DNA of 64,000 bases from Methylobacterium hispanicum. GTDB taxonomy: Bacteria; Pseudomonadota; Alphaproteobacteria; Rhizobiales; Beijerinckiaceae. How positions within the stretch are numbered: position 1 is the first letter of the stretch; each line of letters begins with the position of its first letter. The stretch covers positions 1 to 64,000 of the forward strand of contig NZ_BPQO01000014.1 of the NCBI RefSeq assembly GCF_022179285.1, written 5' to 3'. A program made the position numbers and the translations under genes. Of the stretch, positions 25,879 through 35,750 are shown in pieces. The notes beneath the pieces were generated by a model. That model saw only the letters and a list, made by a program, of their open reading frames with translations, had not been told where the DNA came from and ran no database searches.

Positions 25879-27471
25879 TCAGGGCTGTGTCCTGAGGCCG
25901 CCCTCACCGCTCAGCAGGGCGTTCCGCCCCCGCGCCGTGTCGCGGCCCTTCGCGTCCCGAGCGGCAGCGGATCCCCGGGCGGCAGCCTTGCGGGCCGCGA
26001 AGAGCAGCAGCGCGGCGAGCGCCAGCATCGCTCCGTCGAAGCCGAGGATGACGGCGTCGAACGGCCCCGGCCCGGCGACGATCCGCACGCCGTCCGCCAC
26101 GGCGACGCCCGCGTAGAGCGCCGCCCCCGTCCGCAGCATCTCCGGCCAGGCCCGCTCGGGCGGGCGCAGGAGCCCCGCGAGGCCCACTGCCGTCCAGACG
26201 GCGAAGAAGGCCCGCACCTCCCACTCGGCCCGGGCCGCGAGATCCACCGGCAGCAGGCGGTTGGCAAGGAAGAAGGCGGCGATGCCCGCCGGCAGGCCGG
26301 CGATCGTCGCGATGTTGAGCCCGCGCACGAGGCGCAGGCCGAACCCCGCGCGCGCGCCGGGTTTCGGCACCCGCGCGACAGCCCAGAGCAGCAGGCCCGT
26401 CGCCACCATCGCGCAGCCGGCAAGCCCCGAGAGGAAGAACAGCAGTCGCAAGGTCGGTCCGGCGAAGTGCGCCTCGTGCAGGCCGACCATCGTCGAGAAG
26501 GTCTTGGTCGCGGGCTTGAGCGCGCCCTGGCGGACCTCCAGGAGCGCGCCCGTCGTCCCCGCGAAGGCGACCTGCGGGTGCTCGTGCGAGAGACCGTGCG
26601 GCTCCTCGAACACCGCCACCACCGTGGCGTTCGCGTCCCCGGGGTTCTGGACCGAGACGCGCTCCAGGGTCTCGGGCACGGCGGCGATGGCCTGGAGCAC
26701 CATCGGCCCGATCGGTGCCAGCGTGCCGGGTTGCCCGGCGGGCGGGCGCGGCTTCGTGATCTGGCCCGACTCGTGGAAGAGTGCCTGCGCGTTGCCGTCG
26801 TAGGCGGTGCGCACGCCCCAAGGCATGTACATCACCGCCAGCGTGACGAGGCCCGTATAGGTGATCATCAGGTGGAAGGGCAGCGCCAGCACGCCCGTGA
26901 GGTTGTGCGCGTCGAGCCAGCCGCGCTGGGCCGACTTCGCGCCGCGCCGGAAGGTGAAGAAGTCGGCGAAGATGCGCCGGTGCGTGACCACGCCGGAGAC
27001 CAGCGCCACCAGCATGATCAGGGCGCAGATGCCCACGACCCAGCGGCCCCAGAGCGGGGCCATGTGAAGCTCGAAGTGGAAGCGGTAGAGGAAGTCGCCG
27101 CCCCGCGTCTCGCGCACCCGCGCGGGGGCGCCGGTCTCGGGGTCGAGCAGCACGTGGCCTGTCGGGCCGCCGGGCCGCGTGCGCCAGAACAGCTCGGTCA
27201 CGGGCCGGTCGGGGCGCGGCGGCGTGATGAACCACGCCCGCGCCTCGCCCGCATGGGTCTCCATGTAGGCGACGCCGCGCTCGACGGCCGCCGCGACGGC
27301 CTCCGGCGCGAGCGTCTCCCGGGCGCCGAGTTCGGGCTGCATCCAGTGCGCGATCTCGGCCTTGTAGTAGCTCGCCGTGCCGGTGACGAAGACCGCGAAC
27401 AGCACCCACCCGACCACCAGGCCGGACCACGCGTGCAGCCACGCCATCGATTGCCGGAAACCGGTGCGCAT
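25879..27471 (-). CDS. PepSY-associated membrane protein (siderophore-reductase-like)
   Basis: 530 aa with a PepSY_TM architecture: TM1 around 18-38 (AWLHAWSGLVVGWVLFAVF), a periplasmic PepSY-like region, then paired segments with conserved His (RFHFELHMAPLWGRW, DAHNLTGVLALPFH, GLHEAHFAG) likely to bind haem. Homologues (PiuB/FoxB/FsqB type) reduce ferric siderophores in the periplasm. It starts 9 bp after the TonB receptor gene and is surely co-transcribed. The C-terminal 40 residues are a basic Ala/Arg/Gly tail. Confidence 0.9.
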   Translation of the reverse strand: MRTGFRQSMAWLHAWSGLVVGWVLFAVFVTGTASYYKAEIAHWMQPELGARETLAPEAVAAAVERGVAYMETHAGEARAWFITPPRPDRPVTELFWRTRPGGPTGHVLLDPETGAPARVRETRGGDFLYRFHFELHMAPLWGRWVVGICALIMLVALVSGVVTHRRIFADFFTFRRGAKSAQRGWLDAHNLTGVLALPFHLMITYTGLVTLAVMYMPWGVRTAYDGNAQALFHESGQITKPRPPAGQPGTLAPIGPMVLQAIAAVPETLERVSVQNPGDANATVVAVFEEPHGLSHEHPQVAFAGTTGALLEVRQGALKPATKTFSTMVGLHEAHFAGPTLRLLFFLSGLAGCAMVATGLLLWAVARVPKPGARAGFGLRLVRGLNIATIAGLPAGIAAFFLANRLLPVDLAARAEWEVRAFFAVWTAVGLAGLLRPPERAWPEMLRTGAALYAGVAVADGVRIVAGPGPFDAVILGFDGAMLALAALLLFAARKAAARGSAAARDAKGRDTARGRNALLSGEGGLRTQP

Positions 27472-27480
27472 GGCCGGCCC

Positions 27481-29838
27481 TTACCAGCGGTAGCGCAGGG
27501 TCGCGAAGACCGTGCGGGGCGCGCCGTAATAGCACCACGCCTGGTAGATGCAGCTCTGCACGTACTTCTCGTCGAGGAGGTTCTGGGCGTTGATCTGGAG
27601 CTGCATGCCCTTCAACGTGGCGTCGAGATAGCCGAAGTCGTAAGAGGCGAGCGCGTCGATCACATAGTTCGCCGGGACCTGGAAGCTGTTGGCCGCGTCG
27701 CCCTGCGAGGCGCCGAGATAGCGCACGCCGCCGCCGATGCCGAGGCCGGCGAGCGGCCCGCTGAGGAAGCGGTAGTTCCCGAACAGCGAGACCGAGGTGT
27801 CCGGCACCTGGGTCGGGCGTAGGCCGAGTAGCGGCACGGTCCGGCCGGTCAACTCGTTGACCGTGGTGCCGGTGCCGGAATTGACGATGTCGATCACCGA
27901 GACGCCGCCGACGAGGGTCAGGTTCTCGTTGATGTTGGCCCGTGCCTCGAACTCCAGGCCCTGGGCGCTGACCTCGCCGGTCTGAATCGAGAAGCGTGTG
28001 CCGTTGACCGGGTCCGGCGTGAGGCCGTTCACGCGTTTGATGTCGAAGGCCGCCGCGGTGAGCAGAATGTCGGTGCCGGGCGGCTGGTACTTCACGCCGG
28101 CTTCGAACTGCCGGCTGCTGGCCGGATCCGGCAGGCGGCCGGCATCGGGGCGGCCGTCGAAGATCAGGCCGCTGAGGATCGGCTCGAAGGCCTCCGAGTA
28201 GCTGACATAGGGCGCGACGCCGCTGTCGAAGAGGTAGAGCAGGCTGGCGCGCTTGGTGAAGGCCTCGGCCGGCACGTCCTGGCTCGTGACCGAGCCGTTG
28301 GTGAAGGAGCGGGTCGGGCCCGACTGGCGCGCCCAGTCGTAGCGCCCGCCGAGCGTCAGGACGAGGCGGTCGAACTTGATCTGGTCCTGGAAGTAGATGC
28401 CGGTCTGCTGCGCCGTGATGTCGGAGACCGAGGTGAAGGCCGGGAAGGCGATGGTCTGACCGTAGAGCGGGTTGAGCAGGTCGAGCGACGGGGCGTCCGG
28501 GAACGGCGTGGCGAAGGTCTTGGTGTAGAGGGTGCGGTGGTCGAGTCCGACGAGGACGCTGTGGCTGAAGGGACCGGTGTCGAAGTTCCCCACGACGTTG
28601 TTGTCGGTGGTGAAGGCGTCGAGCGCCACGTCCGTGCCGATGACCGAGCGCCTCAGGAAGCGGCCGTCCCAGCTGTTCCGCCCGCCGGATGCCGCGAAGT
28701 TGTTGAACGTGCTGGTGTAGACGCTGCGGTAGTCGCCCAGCGTGCGCAGGAAGCGGCCGGTCGAGTGGAAGCGCAGGCCCGCGTCGAAGCTGTGGTCGAA
28801 GATGTACTCGGCCGAGGCCTGGGTCCGGTCGGAGCGCTCGATATTCGGATCGCCGTCGTAGAAGTTGCGCGGCAGGCGCCCGAGCGGGCCGCCCGCGATG
28901 CCGAAACTCGACGGGAAGACCGTGCCGAGGCCCGGTGCCGCCCCGTAATAGCCCGAGAATGGGTCGCGCTGGTAGTTGGCGATGATCGTCAGGTTCGTGT
29001 CGGCCGAGGGACGCCACGTCAGGCTCGGGCTGATCAGGGCGCGCTCGATCCGGGTCGTGTTGACCGGGCCGTCCGCGTTCCAGCCCGAGGCGATGATGCG
29101 GTAGGCGAACTGATCGGCGAGCGGGCCGGCCTCCGACGGGATCGGGCCGCCGACGTCGATGCCGCCGCGCAGGGTGTGGAAACTCCCGCCCTGCACGAAG
29201 ATCTCGCCGTGATTGACGAATTGCGGGACCTTGGAGACGAGGTTGACGAGGCCGCCTGGGCCGGACTGGCCGTAGAGCACCGAGGCAGGCCCCTTGATGA
29301 TGTCGATGCGCTCCAGCCGGAACGGATCGACCGTCGCGTTGGCGTCGCGTCCCCCGGGCAGCAGCATGCCGTCGAGGAAAACCGGCGCCTGGAAGCCGCG
29401 GATGAGGAAGAGTTCCAGGCGCGTCTCGCCCGACGCGCCGCGCGTCTCGCTGGCGACGCTCGGCGTGAAGCGCAGGGCCTGGGTGACGGTGAGTGCGTTC
29501 TGGTCCTCGATCTGCTTGCGGCCGATCACCGAGATCGACTGCGCCGTCTCCAGGATCGGTGTGTCGGTCTTGGTGCCGACCGTGCTGCGGCTGGCGACAT
29601 AGCCCGGCACCGCGCCGCTCGCGCCACCCGGCCCGTAGAGTGCGCCGCCGAGGCTGCGCGCCGCGCCCTGCCCCGTGACGCTCAGCTCCGCCAGCTCGAC
29701 CTCGGAACCGGCCGCCTGGGCCCGGGCCGCAACCGGAATCATCAGCGCAAAGACAGAGGCCAGCAGAGAGGTTCGCAACGATCCGTTCAGAGTCGTTATA
29801 AGGTTGTTCTCAGTCTCTGAGGTGGAAATCGGCTTCAT
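27481..29838 (-). CDS. TonB-dependent siderophore receptor
   Basis: 785 aa. A signal peptide (cleavage near AARAQA, about residue 40), a TonB-box-like segment (VELAELSVTG), a plug domain (ILETAQSISVIGRKQIEDQN; ASVLYGQSGPGGLVNLVSK) and a 22-strand barrel ending in RYRW, an aromatic residue as outer-membrane proteins need. It is FhuA/FecA-like in layout and would import ferric siderophore. It is followed by the PepSY reductase gene, so import and reduction are coupled. The ATG at 29836-29838 gives the best signal peptide. Confidence 0.95.
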   Translation of the reverse strand: MKPISTSETENNLITTLNGSLRTSLLASVFALMIPVAARAQAAGSEVELAELSVTGQGAARSLGGALYGPGGASGAVPGYVASRSTVGTKTDTPILETAQSISVIGRKQIEDQNALTVTQALRFTPSVASETRGASGETRLELFLIRGFQAPVFLDGMLLPGGRDANATVDPFRLERIDIIKGPASVLYGQSGPGGLVNLVSKVPQFVNHGEIFVQGGSFHTLRGGIDVGGPIPSEAGPLADQFAYRIIASGWNADGPVNTTRIERALISPSLTWRPSADTNLTIIANYQRDPFSGYYGAAPGLGTVFPSSFGIAGGPLGRLPRNFYDGDPNIERSDRTQASAEYIFDHSFDAGLRFHSTGRFLRTLGDYRSVYTSTFNNFAASGGRNSWDGRFLRRSVIGTDVALDAFTTDNNVVGNFDTGPFSHSVLVGLDHRTLYTKTFATPFPDAPSLDLLNPLYGQTIAFPAFTSVSDITAQQTGIYFQDQIKFDRLVLTLGGRYDWARQSGPTRSFTNGSVTSQDVPAEAFTKRASLLYLFDSGVAPYVSYSEAFEPILSGLIFDGRPDAGRLPDPASSRQFEAGVKYQPPGTDILLTAAAFDIKRVNGLTPDPVNGTRFSIQTGEVSAQGLEFEARANINENLTLVGGVSVIDIVNSGTGTTVNELTGRTVPLLGLRPTQVPDTSVSLFGNYRFLSGPLAGLGIGGGVRYLGASQGDAANSFQVPANYVIDALASYDFGYLDATLKGMQLQINAQNLLDEKYVQSCIYQAWCYYGAPRTVFATLRYRW

Positions 29839-30102
29839 TGTCTCGGCCTTGATGCGACGATCGAACGGAAGGATCGTCGCGATTACGCGAAAATCACGGT
29901 TCTGTGATCGATCTGATACCAAGTAATAGCCTGTTTCCAAGCGATATCTTGTGTAATTATTCTAGATACAAACCCGCCCCGGCAGGACCTCGCGGGCGCG
30001 TCCGGGCCGCCGAGGCCGCGCGGGGCACGTATGTCCGAGGGGCATCGACGGAGCCGGTCCGGAGGCCGATCGTTCCGCCTTGAAGGCAGCACGGAGAAAC
30101 CG
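29839..30102. promoter_or_regulatory. Divergent region with candidate iron-responsive dyad
   Basis: A/T-rich by local standards. On the leftward strand, TTGGAA then 16 nt then TATCAG could be the receptor promoter. Just upstream at about 29946-29969 lies the dyad TATCT...AGATA enclosing TAGAATAATTACA, which resembles Irr/RirA-type alphaproteobacterial iron operators. The match is partial and judged by eye. Confidence 0.4.
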
Positions 30103-30543
30103 ATGCGTGACCCGGTTGACGACCCGCACGACCTCGAGCGCTTCGTGGCGGCGCAGCGCGACGCCTACGGCACGGCGCTGGCCGAGCTGCGGGCGGGGGC
30201 CAAGCGCAGCCACTGGATGTGGTTCGTCTTCCCGCAGATCGCCGGCCTCGGCCGCAGCCCGATGGCGCAGCGTTACGCCATCCGCTCGCTCGCGGAGGCC
30301 CGGGCCTATCTGGCCCACCCGCTGCTCGGGCGGCGGCTGCACACCTGCACCCAGGCCGCCAACGGGCACCCGGAGCTCACGGCGCTCACCCTGTTCGGCT
30401 CGCCCGACGACGCGAAGTTCCGCTCCAGCATGACGCTGTTCGGTCAGGCCGATCCGAACGAGCCCATGTTCCGGGAGGCGCTGGCGACGTTCTTCGACGG
30501 GCGGCCCGACCCGCGCACCCTGGAGGCGCTCGGCGGCTCGTGA
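30103..30543 (+). CDS. DUF1810 family protein
   Basis: 146 aa. It opens DLERFVAAQRDAYGTALAEL, then KRSHWMWFVFPQIAGLGRSPMAQ, the DUF1810 signature, and ends TLFGQADPNEPMFREAL as in other members. All-helical cytoplasmic family of unknown role. The ATG has GGAG six bases upstream. It is followed by a DUF2171 gene. Confidence 0.93.
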   Translation: MRDPVDDPHDLERFVAAQRDAYGTALAELRAGAKRSHWMWFVFPQIAGLGRSPMAQRYAIRSLAEARAYLAHPLLGRRLHTCTQAANGHPELTALTLFGSPDDAKFRSSMTLFGQADPNEPMFREALATFFDGRPDPRTLEALGGS

Positions 30544-30651
30544 GGACGAGCGCGAGGCGACGCGGATCCTGTGACGACCCGCCGCCCGAACCCGCCCGCC
30601 GCGGATCCCGTTATCCGGGACGGAGACGCTCAGGCGAAGGATGACCGCGCC

Positions 30652-30870
30652 ATGACCATCAACCTGTCCCTCATCCGCGGCCACATGGAGGTGGTCGGCC
30701 CGGACGGCAGCCATGTCGGCACCGTGGACGCCGTCGAGGGCCGGCGGATCAGGCTGACCCGCAAGGACCCCGCGGCCGACGGCCGGCATCACAGCTTCGA
30801 CGCCGACCTCGTCGCCGCGGTCGATGACAAGGTCCGGCTCAACACCACGGACCTCGCGGCCGGTGGCTGA
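30652..30870 (+). CDS. DUF2171 family small protein
   Basis: 72 aa, PRC-barrel-like small family: INLSLIRGHMEVVGPDGSHV, then GTVD and IRLTRKDP, ending DKVRLNTT. Function unknown; often found with stress-related small genes. It may start 81 bp further upstream in frame, but the family start is here. It converges on the tautomerase gene, 3 bp away. Confidence 0.9.
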   Translation: MTINLSLIRGHMEVVGPDGSHVGTVDAVEGRRIRLTRKDPAADGRHHSFDADLVAAVDDKVRLNTTDLAAGG

Positions 30871-30873
30871 GGC

Positions 30874-31104
30874 TCAGAGCGGATCGTAGCCGGGCTTGCG
30901 GTAGAGGCTGTCCATCCGCGCGGCGATCTCCGGGCGGTAGACCCGCTCCGCCCAATCCTCGGGCGCGACGTCCTCGATCGCCACCGAGACCGCCGTCTCG
31001 GAGCAGCCCGCGCTCGCCATCAGGGCCCGGGTCAGCGCTTCGGCGATCTCGGCCTTCTGCGCCTCGGACTTGCCGGCATAGAGCTTGACGACGATGTGGG
31101 GCAT
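30874..31104 (-). CDS. 4-oxalocrotonate tautomerase-family enzyme
   Basis: 76 aa. It begins Met-Pro; after Met removal, Pro1 is the catalytic base of the tautomerase superfamily. PHIVVKLYAGKSEAQKAEIA is the family N-terminus, and the VSVAIEDVAPEDWAERVY strand follows. It probably works as a small oligomer on keto-enol substrates; the natural substrate is unknown. It ends three bases from the convergent DUF2171 gene. Confidence 0.92.
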   Translation of the reverse strand: MPHIVVKLYAGKSEAQKAEIAEALTRALMASAGCSETAVSVAIEDVAPEDWAERVYRPEIAARMDSLYRKPGYDPL

Positions 31105-31166
31105 GTCCGATCTCCGCTGGGGGGCGGCGCCTCGATAGCGCGCGCCGCCGGCCCGCTCCAGCCCGC

Positions 31167-31820
31167 TCAGGCCTCGCCGCGCGCGACGAGCGCCGCGTAC
31201 TCGGACACTTCGAGGCGGCCTTCCCGGGCGACGCGGGCCTTGTCGGCGTCGCTGATCACGTCGCCGGCCAGATCCAGGCGCTTCCAGGCGGCGAGCGGTG
31301 TCTCGCGATCCGGCCGCGGCACGTACTTGTTCTGCTCGAGCTTGCGGTACTTGTGGATGTAGCGCGGGCAGTTGACCCAGATCTTCGTCACGTCCACCCG
31401 GACGATGTACTTGGCCTCCGTGTACGCGGAGAGCAGCGGGTCGTCGCGCATCAGCCGGGCGTGGCCCTGCACGCGGACGCGGTGCGGCGTCTCGAAATCG
31501 ATGAACAGCAGCCCGACCTTGGCCTGCCCCTCGATGTTGCCCATCGAGTAGAACATGCCGTTGCCGTCGAAGCCCGGGAAGGCGAGCGTCGTGTCGTCCA
31601 CGACCGTCACGAAGCCGGTGCCGCCGCCCTTGTAGGAGACGGTGGGCATCCCGTCGGGATCGACGGTCGAGAGGAAGAACATGTCGCGGCTGCCGATGAA
31701 GGCGGCCTCGTCCGGCTGGATCGTCTCGTGCACCCAGTCGGTGTCGAGGCGGTTCGCCAGCTTGACCGTGCCGAACTCTTCCTGGAGCGCGCGGTGCGCG
31801 TCCGAATAGAGCGATGCCAT
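31167..31820 (-). CDS. Pyridoxamine 5'-phosphate oxidase family protein
   Basis: 217 aa, split-barrel flavin-binding fold. FIGSRDMFFLSTVDPDGMPT and VSYKGGGTGFV form the FMN-side strands, and GNIEGQAKVGLLFIDFETP the second half. The PNPOx-like family contains flavin oxidoreductases and general stress proteins; this one lacks the full PdxH C-terminal signature, so it is not the vitamin B6 enzyme. Substrate unknown. Leftward, upstream of the tautomerase gene. Confidence 0.85.
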   Translation of the reverse strand: MASLYSDAHRALQEEFGTVKLANRLDTDWVHETIQPDEAAFIGSRDMFFLSTVDPDGMPTVSYKGGGTGFVTVVDDTTLAFPGFDGNGMFYSMGNIEGQAKVGLLFIDFETPHRVRVQGHARLMRDDPLLSAYTEAKYIVRVDVTKIWVNCPRYIHKYRKLEQNKYVPRPDRETPLAAWKRLDLAGDVISDADKARVAREGRLEVSEYAALVARGEA

Positions 31821-31890
31821 TGTCGCGTCTCCTCCGGGGCCTCGTCCGCGGGCCCTTGGGCGCGGTGTTTAGGCCAAGCACCGCCCACGA

Positions 31891-31921
31891 GAAAGGCCGG
31901 CCCCCCAGAAAGGAGCCGGCC
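31891..31921 (-). terminator. Probable ilvC terminator
   Basis: On the leftward strand, GGCCGGC, a 13-nt loop and GCCGGCC form a 7-bp GC stem followed by TTTC. It lies about 50 nt after the ilvC stop and ahead of the PPOX gene start, so it likely ends the tetR-ilvC transcript. The T-run is short. Confidence 0.6.
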
Positions 31922-31972
31922 CCGAAGCGCGACGGTGGAGGCCGAGCAAAGCACGGCCTCCGAAGTCCCAAA

Positions 31973-33692
<1,720 letters not shown>

Positions 33693-33708
33693 CGGCTGCT
33701 CGGCAGTA

Positions 33709-33726
33709 CCGTACCGTACGGTACGG
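33709..33726. promoter_or_regulatory. Perfect 18-bp palindromic operator upstream of tetR-ilvC
   Basis: CCGTACCGTACGGTACGG reads the same on both strands. It has the TACCGTACGGTA-type core seen for several TetR regulators. It lies in the 83-bp gap between the GST gene and tetR, over the likely promoter. Confidence 0.8.
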
Positions 33727-33775
33727 CGCGTCCTCTAGGCCGATTCGCCCCCTTCGGCAAGAGGGCGATGCGGGC

Positions 33776-34414
33776 TCAGCGGGGCAGGTCGAGCTTCTCG
33801 CGGGCGAACACCGCCTGCACGGCCGGGCGCTCGGCCATGGCGCGGGCATGCGCCGTCCAGGCCGGGAAACGCTCTTCCATGTCGAACTTGCAGGCCGGGC
33901 CGCGGCCCCAGGTCCAGAACAGGAGCAGGTAGGGATCCACCACGCTGTAGTGGCCGCCGACCGCCCAGCCGCCGTTCGAGAGGCGCACCTCCGTCATGGT
34001 GCAGAGGTCGCCGAACGTGTCGAGCGCCTTGGCCTGGATCCCCGCGAAGGCCGCCTCGTCGGCGGTGTAGCGCTCGGGGCGGCGGATGTGGGCGTAGGTC
34101 GTGTGGAGGTTGGTGGAGAGCCAGGCCAGCCACTCGTCGGCCACCGCTTGGTCCTGCGGGTCCGCGGGCCAGAGGGCGGGGTGGAGCCGCGCCACGTGGC
34201 GCAGGATGGCGGTGTTCTCGGTGAGCACCCAGTCGCCGGTGACGAGGGCCGGCACCCGGCCGCGCTCGTTCACCGCGAGGTAGCGGGCGGAGCGCTGGTC
34301 GCCGGCCTGCAGGTTGAGCCGCTCGGTCTCGAACGGGTGGCCGGCCTCCTCCAGGGCGATGTGGGAGGCGAGCGAGCAGGCGCCGGGGGCGTAGTAGAGG
34401 GTGGGTGTGGTCAT
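33776..34414 (-). CDS. Glutathione S-transferase (beta-class-like)
   Basis: 212 aa. The thioredoxin-fold N-terminal domain begins LYYAPGACSLASHIALEEAG, where the Cys/Ser near residue 13-15 fits bacterial beta-class GSTs. The VPAL cis-proline and the LTENTAIL glutathione loop follow, then an all-helical C-terminal domain. Cytoplasmic detoxification or a thiol-exchange role; substrate unknown. It lies between the MazEF-type module and tetR, all leftward. Confidence 0.93.
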   Translation of the reverse strand: MTTPTLYYAPGACSLASHIALEEAGHPFETERLNLQAGDQRSARYLAVNERGRVPALVTGDWVLTENTAILRHVARLHPALWPADPQDQAVADEWLAWLSTNLHTTYAHIRRPERYTADEAAFAGIQAKALDTFGDLCTMTEVRLSNGGWAVGGHYSVVDPYLLLFWTWGRGPACKFDMEERFPAWTAHARAMAERPAVQAVFAREKLDLPR

Positions 34415-34421
34415 GGGTATC

Positions 34422-34787
34422 CTATTGCGAGGTCTGCTCGGCCGGAAGGCCGATCAGTTCCGCGACCATTAGGCGGATCTTGAGAAGCACGTCATCAGGC
34501 ACGGAGCCGACGCGACGAAAGCCGCGCGACGCTCGGTCGACGCATCGGATCTGGTCGGCGAGGACGGCGCCCGTGACCGGGAGATCGTCGGGCAGCACGA
34601 TCTTCGTCGGCCACGGCTTCGTGTTGCTGGTGACCGGACAGACGATGGCCGTCTCGTTCAGGCGGTGGAAGCCCGCATCCGAAAGCACGACGGCCGGGCG
34701 CACGCCGCTCTGCTCGCGCCCGAGGGTCGGCCGCAGGTCAACCCATACGATGTCGCCGGCCTGGAGGAGGCGGTCCTCAGTCGTCAC
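34422..34787 (-). CDS. mazF: MazF/PemK-type endoribonuclease toxin
   Basis: 121 aa from a GTG. The signature is AGDIVWVDLRPTLGREQSGV, then RPAVVLSDAGFHRL and CPVTSNTK, with the Arg and Thr expected at the RNase active site. It overlaps the antitoxin gene by 11 bp, which is typical of translational coupling in type II modules. It would cleave mRNA when freed from the antitoxin. Intact by sequence. Confidence 0.9.
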   Translation of the reverse strand: MTTEDRLLQAGDIVWVDLRPTLGREQSGVRPAVVLSDAGFHRLNETAIVCPVTSNTKPWPTKIVLPDDLPVTGAVLADQIRCVDRASRGFRRVGSVPDDVLLKIRLMVAELIGLPAEQTSQ

Positions 34788-35040
34788 GGATGATTTCCGC
34801 GCCGACGTCGGGTCCCCAATCAACGGTCCTCGGTCGATGACTGGGGCCGAGACGCTCCATCTCGGCGATCATCTCGGCAAGCGTAGGCACGGGCTCGCCG
34901 TTCACGAGACGTCTCCGCGCAGCCTTGCGCGTCACGGTCATTTCCACCGTCTCACCCTCGCGGATGCCGAGTTCCTCGGCCTCCGCCGGGGTGAGCCGGA
35001 CGGCGAGGTCGTCGCCCCAGCGAACGACTTTGGCTTCCAT
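34777..35040 (-). CDS. mazE: MazE-type antitoxin (AbrB/SpoVT fold)
   Basis: 87 aa. The N-terminal swapped-hairpin DNA-binding domain is VVRWGDDLAVRLTPAEAEEL with GIREGETVEM. The C-terminal tail is acidic and would wrap the toxin. It normally represses its own operon. Start ATG at 35038-35040. This pair lies between ilvH and the GST gene, inside the branched-chain amino acid locus. Confidence 0.88.
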   Translation of the reverse strand: MEAKVVRWGDDLAVRLTPAEAEELGIREGETVEMTVTRKAARRRLVNGEPVPTLAEMIAEMERLGPSHRPRTVDWGPDVGAEIIRDD

Positions 35041-35097
35041 CGCGCAGGCCTCCGGGGGCCGGCGCGCGGGCCGCGCCGGCGGAGATACGGGCCGATC

Positions 35098-35640
35098 CTA
35101 CAACGGCTCGGCGCCGCGGCCCATCGCCGAGATGCCGGTGCGGCAGGTCTCGACCAGGCCGATCACCGTCATCAGGCGCACGAAGCGGTCGATCTCCTCG
35201 GTGGTGCCGGTGAGCTCGAACACGAAGGAGGTCAGCGTGGCATCGAGCGTCTTGGCGCCGAAGGCGGCGGCCAGCCGCAGCGCCTCGCTGCGGTGCTCGC
35301 CCTTCCCCGCGACCTTCACCAGGCAGATCTCGCGCTCGATGGCGTTGCCCTGGAGCGTCAGGTCGACGACCCGGTGCACCGGCACCAGCCGGTCGAGCTG
35401 CGCCTTGATCTGCTGGATGACCGCGTCGGTGCCCGAGGTCACGATGGTGATGCGCGAGAGGTGGCGCTCGGCCTCCGTCTCGGACACCGTCAGGCTCTCG
35501 ATGTTGTAGCCGCGGCCGGAGAACATGCCGGAGATGCGGGCCAGCACGCCCGGCTCGTTGTCGACGATCACCGCGAGCGTGTGGCGGTTGACCGGCTCGA
35601 CCTTCACCGGATCGGGGTAGTGGGTGTTCATCGCGTTCAT
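35098..35640 (-). CDS. ilvH: Acetolactate synthase small (regulatory) subunit
   Basis: 180 aa. The N-terminal ACT domain (LAVIVDNEPGVLARISGMFS, then GRGYNIESLTV) binds valine for feedback control; the C-terminal domain activates the catalytic subunit. Normal length. Unusually, it is separated from ilvB by an oppositely oriented methyltransferase gene, so the two subunits must come from different transcripts. The start may be the Met at residue 1 or 4. Confidence 0.97.
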   Translation of the reverse strand: MNAMNTHYPDPVKVEPVNRHTLAVIVDNEPGVLARISGMFSGRGYNIESLTVSETEAERHLSRITIVTSGTDAVIQQIKAQLDRLVPVHRVVDLTLQGNAIEREICLVKVAGKGEHRSEALRLAAAFGAKTLDATLTSFVFELTGTTEEIDRFVRLMTVIGLVETCRTGISAMGRGAEPL

Positions 35641-35750
35641 GGCCTCGTCTCTCCCGCCTCTCTTATCGGCCGCACCGCCCCGCGGTGAACCGTTTTCTGG
35701 ACCCCAGATTTCTGGACCCTTCCGGCGCGCCTGTGATATCGGCGCCGCCC

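Noticed and set aside
25873..27822. Rightward 649-aa ORF opposite the PepSY gene
   Set aside because: Low-complexity antisense frame; the leftward gene is well supported.
26261..29017. Frame-shifted parallel reading of the TonB/PepSY pair as one long protein
   Set aside because: It is the +1 frame of both genes and has no ordered hydrophobic pattern or family motif.
35685..35750. 22-residue N-terminal extension of the methyltransferase from GTG
   Set aside because: Repetitive FLDPRFLDPSG sequence without a ribosome site; the ATG at 35751 is preferred.
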